A stretch of 64,000 nt of DNA from Taeniopygia guttata (taxonomy: Eukaryota; Chordata; Aves; Passeriformes; Estrildidae), in the NCBI RefSeq assembly GCF_048771995.1, contig NC_133063.1:14202063-14266062 (forward strand), written 5' to 3'. The notes below the pieces were generated by a model. That model saw only the letters and a list, made by a program, of their open reading frames with translations, did not search any database and was not told the DNA's origin. Below, piece after piece: positions 40,651-53,580 of this stretch. Position 1 is the first letter of the stretch, and the number at the start of each line of letters is the position of its first letter. A program made the position numbers and the translations under genes.

Positions 40651-43600
40651 TAATATTTCTCTCCTATATAATCAGAATAGCTTTAATTGGATTCTGAAAG
40701 GAAACCACTGGTACATTTCAGAGGAAAGTCATTCGGGCCTCAGTGGTCTCATCAAACCAGGGAATTAAAATGAGTGATTCAAAAGAGGGCCTATTGTCTG
40801 TCCAGAGGAGGAAGTCTCCTAAATTGTCCCTTTTCTCCCAGTTTCACAGCAAATCTGCAATGGGCTGGCCCAGTATTAACACACAAAATGTATTTTTATA
40901 GCCGTTACACTTGCAAACACATATTGAAAATTTTATCTGAAGTAACCAATAAGGGAGAAACTCGTATAAATTAATATAAACTACAAGTTATGGAAAGTAT
41001 AAGGAATCCTAATAGTTTAATTCAGAATCAGGAGCTCTAGGAGGCTGCAGGAAGAAGAGGATCTCTGTGCTGCCCTGTAGCTGCTGCTGTGCAGAGTCAC
41101 TGCAGCAGCACCTTCCTATTAACCCGTGGTAGTCAGCACTGAGGGCAGGCTGGCCTTGTGTTGTGTTGAATAGCCTTACTATTACTTATTGTGACTGAGC
41201 AGTACATTTTCTCCTTGGTGTTTTCTTTCTAAACTGCCTCCCTTTCTAGAAGCTAAACAGCAGTTAATCAAGAGTTGCTGTTTTCAGGGCTGAGGTTACT
41301 GGATGGCAAAGAACATCTTGTAACATGCAAGAGTTTAGATGTGATGCCTTCTGCTCATAGATTATAAAAGGAAAGAAAAAAAATGGAATTGATTTACAAG
41401 ATTTTTTTTGCACTAGTCTTTTCATTATGCATTGTTTAAACACCTAGATGCCTTACGACTGCCATTGGTGGGAGTGGCAAAATAAGAACTACTTTTGAAA
41501 GAACATTGATTGTAGAACCAATACCAGGTATTAGAGTTTTACATTTGGCATAGCTGTGAAAAAAAAAACAAACATGGGAGAGAAGGGAAAATGCTGTCTC
41601 CTGCCTACTCACTGAGTTAAAGTATTAATAAGTAAGTGAAAAGGGTCTGAAGAATACACAGGTCAGGGGGAATGGGATGGGATCAATACAGAGAAAACAG
41701 GCATCAAAAATGCCTAAATATTTTTTTCATGTCTCTGGGTGAAGTCCTCTGCTTATGCAGCTGAACTAATTTTTTTTTTGTGAGCACCTGGTGATATTTT
41801 ATCCATGTGGAGGCTGTAAGAACCTGTGAATGTCTAGATTTGAGCCTCTGTCATTGTTCTGCTTTGTTTGTGCTGTATGGGTTATGCCATTAAATGGCCA
41901 GCTATATGCTGTATTATACCATAAGAAAGAGTAAACCCACTGCTGTTGTTTTTTTGAACTTGCCTAGAGCTGGATAGATTTTGTGGAACATTTGTTCATT
42001 ATTTTTGGTATTTGTGGGATGACTGAAAGTCATCTTTCTCCATGCTGAGATGTACCATCCTCTCCAGGTGGTCCCTTTGATTGAAGCTGTGCTCAGCTAC
42101 TGCTCTGTGGGACAAATCCCAAGCCCACACCACATGAGCTCATAGTCTGGCACATTACCTTGCTGGCTGAAGTAGAAGCACACACCTGTGTGTGGCTTGT
42201 AGATAAATAAACCTGATCCTGCTGTTTTAATATTTGTGTGCCTTCAGAGGTTCTGGGTTGGCACTGCTGTCTTGCTGCTCTGATGTCAGGATACAAAATT
42301 CTCTGATGTTCTGCTGCTGTACTGTACGGATGTGAAGGCAAGCCTTGTTTGATGGGCACAGTCTTCTGTAGTGTTAGTTCTGACGTCAAGTGATGAATTT
42401 CTTTCTGGTGTTCTGAGCTCCAGCATGGGCTGATAATGAGTCAAAACTAATTTAAGGACTCCTTACTTGGTAACATCTGCTACAAGATTCTACGGAGACC
42501 TGGTTTTGTGTTTTGGAAGGCTAGTGGAATGTGGTTTCCTGTGTTTAATTTTATGTAGAGATGCCAGGCGGTGGTTCATTGAATAAAACTCAGCAGACTG
42601 AAGTCCTGAGAGAGATTACAGTATCTGTGGGTTCCATACTCTTGTTTCCAAGGTTTATGCCTAGGTACAGGACTTTACAAAGTCTCTGAAGCTCAAAAGC
42701 TGCCTGGGGCTTTATGAAGAACCTGGCAGCCGTGAGGTCTCAGATCACTATTTTGTTGATGCCAGGACACAGACCTTTCATTTCACAAGCTTGTATTGAG
42801 AGCCAAGCAGATGTGGAACTTGAGTTTATCCTCTTCTGAATGACTATCCAGGCTTCCCTGAAGGCTCTAGATGTATTTTGAGTAGATGAGTTGTTTTGAA
42901 TGACTGACTTTGAAGATGAAGACCCTGACCTTTTAACTGACTGCTGTGATGTCAGAGTACTGGAATTTTGGATCTAGTTTGCTGTATGTACCAGGCTTCT
43001 GTAACAATTGGTCCATGAGTTCTTGGGCTGATGGGGTTTAAACTCACCAGACTTCCAAGAAGAAACAGAAGTAACTCATCTGTGAGTCTGCTGCTAGTCT
43101 GTCACATCTCTACTCAAGGGTTAGCATTTCAGGTACTGATGTAGTCTTGTTTGTTCCACTTTTGGGGTGTAGTAACTACAGATGGGCTTTATCATCTGTT
43201 ACTGATGTAGCAACTCAGACATACCAGGTTTATGGACGAGGCTGTGGCATATTCTGAGATTTATGGTTTGGCTTCTTCACACTTCTCATGTGTTGGAGGT
43301 CATAAGAAGGGTGTGCTTTGGCTCACATTGTCACCATTCTTGTTTCTGTTCATAGTTCATCAGTTTCTTTTATGTCAGGGCAGTGCTTGTGTTTAGTCAG
43401 TGTCTCAGCAGATGATTTTGAGACAGACCTCATTCATTTAAGATTCATTCATTTCCTAATTTACCAGCTCCTTGAATCTTAAATATTTGTTTCTTGTCCT
43501 AAAATTATGTGTAGTATTACCAGCAGTATAATACCTGTTAAATATGATCTGAGTTTTCCTGCTCTGGTTACAAAGTATTCTATTTTCTCCACTTGATCTT

Positions 43601-46600
43601 GGATTTATTCCTGGAAATACTGCTATTCTCCTTGCATTGCACAGAGCATGCAGAGCTAGCAGAAAAATTGCTAGATCATCCTGCTCTGTCATCTTGGTTC
43701 TCGTCTGCTGGATCAAAACCAGGGTTAACATATTTGAATCATACTTAGAATGAATGAGTTTTTGATTCATATGGACCCTACAGTTCTGAATCCCAGTTAA
43801 AGAAAGACAAAAAGTGAAACATGGATCATGTCAGGACAGTCCTGGAGAAGAGTGTCTTCTCTAGGAAATTGAAGATGATTGTAGGCAACTACAGATTCCA
43901 CAAATCATTAAAAAGGATTTTAAATTATTGCATCTAATGACCCATGTAGAATATAGTGAATTGCCAAGGTAAACATAGCTGTCACGTGCATTAGCAGTCA
44001 TGGTTTGAATTTAAAACCTATCTTGCCTTTCATGAAGCTTTACTGTTTAAAAAATCAATTCAGACTGAGCTGTAAAAACATGCTAGAAAATGCAGAGGGA
44101 CTTATTTACTCATTTAATTTGAACTTTTTAATCATGCATTTTTGAGATCCCAGAGTGCTGATTCTGAATTTTCTTTATCATAAGCCCTCTTTCTAAATGC
44201 TTAGTTGTCATGATTCTTTATGGCTGGAGTTGGCAATAATGATCTTACATTTAGGCAGACTGTGTCTCAGAAGCATTTTAGTCCTTTGCCACTGGGAGTC
44301 AGGATTTCCTAGCATATGCAGCTTCCCATTACACACTGGCCGGGAGCCAGTGCTTATTTTTTACTATGAAGGGAAACACCATTCTTTAACATCAAAGCTT
44401 TTCTATATTAGGAAAATTCTTTATGCTAAAGACATCAGCATTAAAAGCTACCATAATTTGAAATCTTAAGCCAGATCTAACCTTTCCTGAAGGTGGATGG
44501 GGAATTATAAGCACAATTATTTTTGTTTGCTTGAGAGTCTGTTTGTATCTCATGCTTATTACAGTGTCCTACAAAACCTGTTTCTGGAAAGATACACATT
44601 TTATATGTGGGTGAGGAAGCAAAATAAATCATTCAGGTGTATGGCTTCCTTTGCCTTGACTTCTGGTTAGTCTGGTGCACAGCAGCAAGGGAGGTTCCTC
44701 TCACCTGATAGGTAGCTTTTATAAGGTTGCCCTAAATATATGCTTTTAGGTGAAATACCATGTAACCTTACCAGTAAGAATCCCTTTATAGTTAGGTTTT
44801 AGGAGGGGGTTTTCTATCAAATTACATACAGAAACAAATATACGATACTGAGAAGCCCAGTGAAGCAGAACATTTTCTAAATTTGTGTATTACATGGCTG
44901 GTAATTGGTCTTGAGTCTGAAGATGCAAAAGTCTAAACAAACCCTATCCAAACACCTCCAAGTGACAGAAAGGAGAAAGTGATGCTGGAAGCAGAGACCA
45001 CATCTCTGACTGAAAATGCCTTGAGTCAAATTCCTTACAGACAATGGAAAATCTACCAATTTTTACCAATGGAAAATCTAGCATTATAGCTCTCTATTTG
45101 AGAGTTTCAAGTGGAGAAAGCAGACTCCTGAAACCCCAGAGCACCCAAGTCTGTGCAGGTGTCTTTGGAGCCCTGATCAATTATGTTAGAAGATCTACAC
45201 AACACAGAGCTGTGAGAAAATCTGAAAATTCAAATGTTTGTGGCTGATGCCTTTAGCAGGGTGATATCCCCTTGTACTCTTGATGGAGAAAATTTTTGAG
45301 CAAAGGTCCTTATTTCTTAACATTCTCTGCATTGCCTCATGAGAACTAAACAAGACAAATTGTTTCCTCAAATAGTTTTAAGAAGAAAGTGTTGAAGAAG
45401 TCAGCTATAGAAATTAATGGATCTTCTTCAGTGGATGGCCTTTTGGAGTTATTTCTTCTCTTCTAATCTTCTATTTGCTTAGAAGCTAAGCAAATCTGAA
45501 GGTTCTTTCAGATGATGTGAGCTTTATGGTTTGTGATGGCTAATTTAGCTCTTTCTCCTTTTTCTCACAGGCATTTTTCTAGTTTTAGTTTTATCTTTCT
45601 TTATATAATCAGCTCAGCTGACAATTGTTAATAACTTCATTTCAAAAACTGGGGCCATGATCCGTTCTCTGACTTTGCCTAAAAGTCTGATGGGAATGAA
45701 GGGCCTGAGAAAATGAGGAGATTTTCTATGTTTGTGCTGCACATAGTTACACCAAACCAACCATAAATGTATCATCATGTTAAATAGTGTTTGTAGCTAT
45801 AGAATTACAGCTATTGCCCATGTCTTTGTGGATGTATGTTTTTGTGACTCTATTTGGATTATTTATATGTATAATTCACCTTTTTTTCATTTGATTTTTT
45901 AATATTTATTTCTTTTAAATTTGCATTTAATTAAAAATAAGGAAAAAAACAGTTAAAATTTATCCATCAAACCTGCATCAGATCTTATTTATATTCAATA
46001 AAAAATAATAAAGTACAAATCTTTTCTAGCTATTGGGCCTTCAATTAAATAGGTTTAATGCACTTCCTCAGGAAAAAAATATGATGATGGAAGGTAAAAT
46101 GACTGGAAAGCCAGTAACATGGTGAGGCTCCCAAACCCAAATAAATATAAAAATAAAATTTTGTTTCTGAGAAATTTCATGTGATTTTCATTCCCTGAAG
46201 ACTTTCATTCATTTGAAGTTGGCTCAAATTATTTTTATTCTTTCATACTATTGGGATTTGGTGGTTGTCCAGTTTATTTTTCCTGTAAGGGTCCAAAATT
46301 ATGCAGTGAAGGAAATATTCTGGAAGTCTCTAGAAGACTGATTATTTTGGCCTGGTTTTATCATCTATTATTTATCCATTGGGCAAGTGACAGGTGAGTG
46401 AAAACAATTTCAAGATTCATTATTGCTGTTTTTGCAAAACTGTAAAAAATTGAAAGATTCTTGCCGCCTTACTGTTTCCTAACCATTTTATACTCCTCTC
46501 TTGTTCCTGTAAAGAAGTGGATTAACTATAGTGATGATAAGGAGAACTTTTGGTAAACATTTGTCTTAAAATTATCCTCCCATTTACCTCCCTTTACAGG

Positions 46601-47740
46601 GATCTGCAAGTCTTTTCCCTTGTTATCTAGCACAGCAGGGTGCTGGATATTGCTACAGCTTACCTCCAAGTATTTCTCCAATACTAAAAACTTTTTTATA
46701 TTACTGTGTCGCTTGAGCTCTTCTAGACATGGATCACTATAAAAATATATGTTTACTTTCAAAGCCTGTAATGGGCTAAAAAAAGGTGAATGTGTGCTCT
46801 TTACTACCTTTATCTGCCCTTAAAAATCTGTAAATACAGAAAAATAAGTTACCTTTAAAGTAGTTCTAGGAGCAGAGCAGAGGAAGATTAAAAACAAAAT
46901 CAAAGTACCAGGTTTGTTTTTTGGTTGGTTGGTGGGTTGTTTGGTTGGTTTTTTTAAGGCTTTCAAATCACATTTGGCTCTTGATTGAACAGTTAAATAG
47001 TGCCTTTAGAATTAATGTTCCCTTTCTTTTCTTCAAAGGAAATTAACCATTAATCCTGGTGAATGTCTTGTATAAATACTTTAAGATTGACAGTTAGAAT
47101 TTATTTAGGAGTCAAATGAGTTTTTATCCTCCATTAACTTTACAGATTGCTAGAATGAAAATCATTCTTTCCACTGTCTCTTTTTCTATACATGGCTTCT
47201 ATCCAGCACATTCCTTGATTTACATGTTTAAAAGTATGTGTCAACCCAAAACTATATCTATACAAGTTGGAAAGACCTGTCTTTAAGGAGCCTTAGCAGC
47301 TGAGTCCAACAGAGTATCAGGTCCAGGGTACTTACCTAAGAGACCAGCACATCTATCAGGGATGTGGCAGACTTGGATGAAAAAGTCTGCAGATTTTCAA
47401 ACTGCAACTACTGAAATCAAGGAATGGACCCAGAAATTTTCTATTCAACATGCCTCTTTTTTTAAAAAAAATTTTTTTAAAATATATTTGTTTTCCCTTG
47501 GAAAGCAAGGGGTACCTGATGAGGAAAGCTGTAAATTCCTCTGCATTATGATTGAGTACAAGGCGCTCCACTGGACACCTTCCTAACTGAGGCCATACTG
47601 CAGTGCACTGTGTAGCTGCATGTGGTGAAGGACTTGCCTGTCCTGCAAACACTCCTGCACCTTCTGCACCCACCCATGGATTTTCACCCGTTCACTGACA
47701 GCTCCGAGCTTTGCTGACAGCAGCAGTGTTATCCATGTAA
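40651..47740. other. HSD17B3 remnant intron 2, left part
   Basis: This is mostly AT-rich sequence. The block at about 42.0-43.4 kb is less AT-rich and has a protein-like open frame on the - strand (42093-42389) that I do not recognise. The rest shows nothing I can name. Exon 3 should lie to the right. Confidence 0.5.
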
Positions 47741-47747
47741 TCCAAGG

Positions 47748-48487
47748 TGTGGGGAGGTATCTTGTGTGACCCCAGAAGTCAGGCTACACTTATAAAGTTT
47801 ATACACGGTTGTTGGGGTGTGGTTTTAGTTCCCCTATATTATGGTTTCTCCCTCTCCCCCTCTTTATGTTACATGGTCCGTCCCTCCTTCTCCTCCTCCC
47901 GCTTTCGCTGTCAGTCTTCCCTCTCCCCACCCCTAATGGGTAACCTTCCACTGAGTCATTCCCCTGACCCCAACTCGGGCCTGTCTGTCACCCTGAGGCC
48001 TCTCCCTTCTATCCGGAACCTTCCAGCCAGGGCCTCAGGTGATAGGCTGATCCCTGGGGACCCCGCCCTCCCTCTCACCTTATTGGATCCCTCCTTTGAT
48101 TGTCACTCCCTTCACCACTCCCTGGTTATTCCCTATTGGTCCCCAGTTGTTCCCTCCCATGCTGCCACCCCTGTCTATAAACCCCTACAAGCTGTACTCA
48201 GTTGCCTTTTGCGGCATACCTGATTCAAGCTGAGGTTGGTCTTTCAGGCTGCCAATAAACTTGGAGCAGCGGTACCCTCAGAAGGACGACTCCCGTGTCT
48301 TTATCACCGTCACACAAGGTCCTTTACTGGTCTGGCCGAGCTGAACTCACAGGTCACACCCCTCACCCGCGGTGGTCATAGGGGGTGGCCTTTGTTGTCA
48401 AGAGTGCTGAACACCGAGCTAGTCGCAGACCAAAGGAGGCACCACGAGACATGGTTCCGCCTAGTTGTGGTCACAGTCTTTCCCACA
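47748..48487 (+). mobile_element. Solo LTR of an avian endogenous retrovirus, about 740 bp
   Basis: It is bounded by TGTGGGG and CCCACA, which are inverted complements at the tips. The left half is C/T-rich and enriched in ATTGG-type boxes, like a U3. TATAAA lies at 48176-48181 and AATAAA at 48254-48259, in the spacing expected of an LTR, so it points right. GC content is well above the surroundings. No clean target-site duplication was found and no coding part adjoins it. The family is not named here. It appears largely whole as an LTR. Confidence 0.75.
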
Positions 48488-48489
48488 AC

Positions 48490-50868
48490 TTGCTGAAATA
48501 GGTGGCAAATCCCGATGAGGTATTTGAATTGTTTTCGGCAGGTTTTGGCTGAAGTCCAGAGTGTGTCATCTGTTATTTATTGTATCAGGTTGGAAACTAC
48601 TACCTTAACAACAAGTAGATGGCACAAACGAAAGGAAAGAGAGAAAAATACAATAACGAAAAGCATAGAGTATCTGCTGTGGAGGCACTTAAACCACCAG
48701 GAAGCTCTGGACATATTACTCTTGTTTGCTTTTTTTTTTTTTTAATATCTACACAATACTTTTTCACAGTCCATTGGACATAATATTGAAAAGACTTGCT
48801 CCATTTTCAAAATGATTGTATTATTTGCCTAATTATATTGCCACATCTGTTTGGATACTGGGTGCTATAAATTAAAAGAGTCTAAGCTGTGGGTAATTAC
48901 AGACATTCAATGTTTGGCTTTCCAAGTTCTGTGGGCCACAGGTGTGCCTGAGAACAGCACTCAGAAACCCACAGTAAGAAAAACATTTCTCCAAAGATAC
49001 ACTTGAATTGAAAACCAGATTTCCATCCATTCAGACTGGAAAGTTTTTTTTTTTTAATGAGATAAAAATACCAAAGCAGATGTTACAGAGGGCAGACAGA
49101 ATCACTAGCACAGGTATACTGCTCATTTAACACATTTAGTACTGCAGTTGTGAAACATTGATCAAACCAGAATACCAGGGGATTAGGAATGATGGAATGC
49201 TACTAACTGCAGTCCTGTTTCATTTCTTCTGCTTGTATTTCCTTAGCAAGCTGTGCAGGCAGAGCTAGCTCCTCTTTGCAAATCTGTACCATACTGTTGT
49301 TAAAGCCAAATAAGCAAACAAGCAAACAAACCAAAAAAGCCACTTCTGCAAAATACACTAAATCTCAATTTACTCTCCTATCTGTAAATTTCCACTGAAT
49401 ATGAACACCGTCTAAGATTTAGTGCTTCTCTCTTTATATTCAAGTATTGCTGTAGTACTTCAAGAAGGCCTTTCAAGATCAGTTCTTGTTCCATTTGGGC
49501 ATTCATTTTGCTATGTTGATTTTCAGAACATCTTCATAACTCTCTAAACTATCTAAATAGGAGGAATTGATTCTGGAATGCTCTATGTCCTAAACAACTT
49601 CATGATTTATTTATTCTGATTGATTAGCTTTTTGGTAAATTTCAAAAAGCAGCACATTATCCTATCTGACAGCAGATTACGAACTGGCCTAAGGTTAGAA
49701 GGAGTTAGATGTAAAAGTCTTAGCAATACATCTTATAACACATTGAACTAACCAACTTGGTTCCACTTTTAATTTTCCTTAAATTAGTCTTTACTCCATT
49801 ATTTAAAATAAAATTTTAAAAAATTTAAAAAAAGACAAAAGACAATAACCTGTCCTGGTGTTTGAAAAGCTAGGCCTTTTACCTCTATGACACTTAGGAG
49901 TTTTAAACAGAGATGTAATGGCTTGTATCTTCAAAGACTATCATAAATCTTTGTCACAGAGAGGGAGAGACATAAGAAACATTGAAAATTGTTTTTTGGC
50001 TCTCTCCTTTGCAGAATTGCTATAATTTTCTGAAGAGCTATCCCTGGGTAATTCATTTGTCAGCATGAGAGTTTTATTGGTTTTTAATATATTGGTTTAT
50101 TTTTATAAGAGACAGAGGAAACCCATCTGGAGTACTTGTTTGTTGGCTGACAGTGCTGGTTGCAGCCATACAGTTCTGTACAGACAAGGAGTTGCAGAGA
50201 AAGCCCAAATGGCTTGTTTGATCCTCATTTTTATGTTGCTCTAGTTTTGGCTGCCCTTCTGATTGCCCACGAGAAAGATGGCCACAACATCACTGTACAT
50301 TTTAAGACCATCTCATTTTGTTTATAGAGCTCTTCAAACAGAAGGTCACTGTAGGTGTCTGCTCCAGCTGTTGCTCTGTTCTTTCCCACTCACTGCATTT
50401 ACACTCACAATGTCCTTTTATTTATAGTTTCACCATTCGCCCAGCCTGGGACCATGACAGGGTCATTTGCCACTAGAGTTGCTTTTATAGGTTGAAAGTT
50501 CAAAGGATGTTTTGTCTCTTTCATACACAGAACTGCAGCTTAGAAAAAGGGCAAGAAAAAGGGCAGTCCTTCCTCCTTTCTTCTGTCATGGAGACAGATG
50601 TCCTCTAAAACTGCATGCAAGATGCAACCCACATTTCAGATCTGCAGTCAGTGTGCTTGCAGTTTCCTCAAACTGTATTATTTGAGTAGTGTAAGGTGGT
50701 CAAAACTAGCAGTTTGCAAAGAGCTTTGAGGGACAAACAGGAACAACTGGAAGGTAGCAACTTTATCTCATTCTCCACTCCAACAGAGGTCACAATTTTG
50801 ATTTTGATTTGTCACAAATTGGCCTGCTGGACCCAAAGCCAACTTTCTGTGTCCTTGGTCTCCCACAG
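48490..50868. other. HSD17B3 remnant intron 2, right part
   Basis: This is AT-rich sequence with short A- and T-runs (48729-48743, 49045-49056). No gene or named repeat was recognised. Confidence 0.5.
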
Positions 50869-50929
50869 GACCTGGCACGAGGCCTGTTGTTAGTTGAATG
50901 AGCACCACTGGATGAGACAAAATTTCTGG
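50869..50929 (+). pseudogene. HSD17B3: HSD17B3 remnant, exon 3 (candidate)
   Basis: After the acceptor-like TCTCCCACAG the bases CTGGCACGAGGCCTG and GTTGTTAGTTGAATGAGC resemble the human start of exon 3 (LAKRGLNVVLISRTL). A GTAATA donor follows. The segment is about 15 bases shorter than the human exon (76) and carries a TGA in the matching frame. The match is partial and needs alignment. Confidence 0.45.
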
Positions 50930-51988
50930 GTAATAGTTCAGCAAGTCTGATTCCTGTTCAAGGCAATGCTTTCTGTTTTCTGTATTATAAGATCAGAATA
51001 CACACCAGCAAAAGACATCTTGCCAAAAGCCACGTGCACTTTTTGCCATGAGTGTGCACCTGAATTCCTGCCACTTGCAGATATCCTGCAATCTGATATT
51101 CTATTGACATTTCCAAGCTTTGTCTGTCACTTTTTCAGCAAACTTCATCTGGATTTCAGGTTGCCCATAAAACTTGGGCAACTGGGTTTAGTAGCAGAAA
51201 TTTACAATGTAAACATCTATTTAGAGGAGACCTTATTTAGAGCTTAGGAGACTAACCCTCTAGTTAGAGGGCCCTTTTAACAGAGAGTCTTGCCTTTAAA
51301 AATGAGTAAATAAGAGTTTCTACTTCTTTTCCTCATGCAACTGCATTGAAAATATGAACAGCAATAAATCAAGTGCTGAAAAAAAAATGGCAATGTACAG
51401 CTGCGCTCACCTCCTGCATAGAAATGACATTGGAAAAATCACACACATTTCCCTTTCCCTTCTAATTGACCTTGTAAAATTTACTCTATAGGCTCTCTAA
51501 AATGCCTTTTAGGGCTGCAAAATCCCAAGAAAGGTTCAGACCATGAGAGTGCAAATGTTAAAACAGGCAAGGAATTTTTAAAAAATAATGCAGAAAATGC
51601 TACATCCCATCCATCCTTGTTTACCCCTCCTACTGTGTAAAAAGATAAGTTCCACTTGTTAAAATGCTTACCTTATCCATCAAAATTCTTTTAAACTGTT
51701 CTGCAAAGTTGTGCTTGCATAGGGGATCTGGCATTCACATTCATTTGTCTAATGTATGCTGACGGTGTTCATCTATAAATATTATGATAACAAGGGGAAC
51801 AAATCCTGTGTGGGTTATTTCTGAATTTGTTTTGGTTTACCTTTCTGAAGGACTAAAAGTTGTTTAGATCTTGTAAGAAAAATTCCATTGATTTCAGGGC
51901 ATAAATTCATCCTATATATTCCAGACCGTTTTCCTGAATACAACTAGGTAGAGTGAGAATATTATGCGTGTGTTGTGTTATTTCGTAG

Positions 51989-52022
51989 AGTAAGAAGGTT
52001 GAAACAATTGCTTGATGTACAA
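51989..52022 (+). pseudogene. HSD17B3: HSD17B3 remnant, exon 4 (weak candidate)
   Basis: Following TTTCGTAG the frame GTT GAA ACA ATT GCT TGA TGT ACA resembles human VKIIQADFT, one codon shorter and with a stop. It is in the right order between exons 3 and 6. The similarity is short and could be chance. Confidence 0.3.
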
Positions 52023-52729
52023 TGGACATTACTTAGCAAGACATCTGGTTGTTTCTCTCTTTACAGTTCTCCCTGTTTCTGAGTAGATGAAAACAAGTTT
52101 TCTTGGCTGGTTGGTCTTCGGTTTTGGGTTTTTCTTTAGTTACAGGGCTGGCCACAGAAAAGGGTGAAGGGTATACAATATGATTTCACTAAAAATTTGG
52201 TATATTTTTGTAATTGTGTAAAATTTGGTGAAAAATATCTGAAGGATGTGGATATAGGTGTTCTGGGTCAGTCATTAAGGTCTGTTAATTGACAAGTATT
52301 TTATAGCTGTAGTGTATTAAACAGATCATTGTATAAATGATGTGTTGTATCAACTTGTTAGCCAATGCTTAAAACCAAGTATACATGAGTCTGTGGCTTA
52401 TTATCTGGTATGACTCATGAAGCAACAGTGAAAACATGGCATTTTGGAAGGTTTTTTATATTTTTAAAGAAAGTCCTTTTAATAGTTAAAGAAATTAAGC
52501 AACAGCAACAACACACAAACAACTTTAGCAAGTCTGTTTTTCTATTCCCCAAAGACATCACTCATCAGTATCAGTGATTTCAGTGGAAACAAGACTTGAT
52601 GCTAAATAGTATTTCTCTTCACATGTAGCTCACAATCTTCTGGGTCTTGAGGAGAAGGAATTTCTTTAACTAGATGAATGATGCACTTTGTCTAGATTTG
52701 ATTCTTAACATTGTATTTTCTCTGACTAG

Positions 52730-52797
52730 TTAGCAATGTTTGAATGCTTCATAATCCTCTTCCATGCCGTTTCCTTAATGGGTCAAACATAGAAGAG
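52730..52797 (+). pseudogene. HSD17B3: HSD17B3 remnant, exon 6
   Basis: The exon has the same 68-base length as I count for human, with no indel. It reads SNV*MLHNPLPCRFLNG against human NNVGMLPNLLPSHFLNA, after the acceptor CTGACTAG. The conserved glycine of the NNVG motif is a TGA. The donor position reads TTATGA where GTATGA would be expected. Confidence 0.85.
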
Positions 52798-53509
52798 TTA
52801 TGATTATTCTGTAGATTTCATCTTCTAATATAACAATGAGTTTATTGAACAAGTATTAACTGTTCAGTTGGGTTGGAAACAAACTGGGCCTGAAGAAGCA
52901 TATTTTGACTTGGTTTTAATGCTTGGAAGAGCTTGAAAGAGAAAAGGAATAGTAGTTTTCAGCTAAACTACAGGAAGCATCCACTGATAGAGGGGAGAGT
53001 ACAGCTGACCTGTTTGTAGCAGGGATTAGCAGACTCCCTGACTCCCTGCTGGCTTGTAGTACAATGGGGTCCAGTCCATCCACAGCCACAGCTGAAAATA
53101 TTGGGTTCTTGTTAGCGTTATGTAAACTTAGTTTCTTTGGGACACATTGCTTAAGTATTTGGAAATAAAAAAACAAACAAACCAAATCAAGAAAAAATAA
53201 GAAAGAAAAAAAGAAAAAAGAAACCTCATTTAAATATTGTTTACTTAGTGGGGGAATTAATTTACAGTGGTTGAACTGAGTGACAGGATTAAGGATGTGA
53301 TCAAGTTCTCCATTGCCTTATTATTATTTACCTCTGTATCACTTGCAATGAAAAGGCCAGAATTTCTAAGTGTGTATCTTGATAGAACCCCTCTCAGGAT
53401 TCATTCAGTTTTTATGTCATCATCTCTTCCAAATCAGAGAATCTCAGGCAGGCTGCTTCCCTCAAACTCTGACTTAAGGACAAATTTACTGTTTTGTTGC
53501 TTCCTGCTG

Positions 53510-53580
53510 GACCTTGTCAACTGCAATATTTCTGTTTCAGGTGGGTATGTGACACATTCCCATCTGTTCTAGTGCTGTAA
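53510..53580 (+). pseudogene. HSD17B3: HSD17B3 remnant, exon 7 (candidate)
   Basis: LVNCNIS matches human LIHCNIT. Slightly further on, ATGTGACACATTCCCATCTG resembles ATGACACAGCTAATTCTG of the MTQLIL codons, with small indels. The acceptor AG is not preserved. It is in the right order between exons 6 and 8. Confidence 0.45.

Noticed and set aside
47560-47747. Retroviral coding remnant next to the 47.7 kb LTR
   Set aside because: A phrase resembling an RNase H motif is too short and isolated to support. The LTR is treated as solo.
53267-53572. 101-codon + frame as a separate small gene
   Set aside because: No domain, splice or promoter context was seen. Its last part coincides with the candidate exon 7 of the HSD17B3 remnant, which explains the CNIS segment better.
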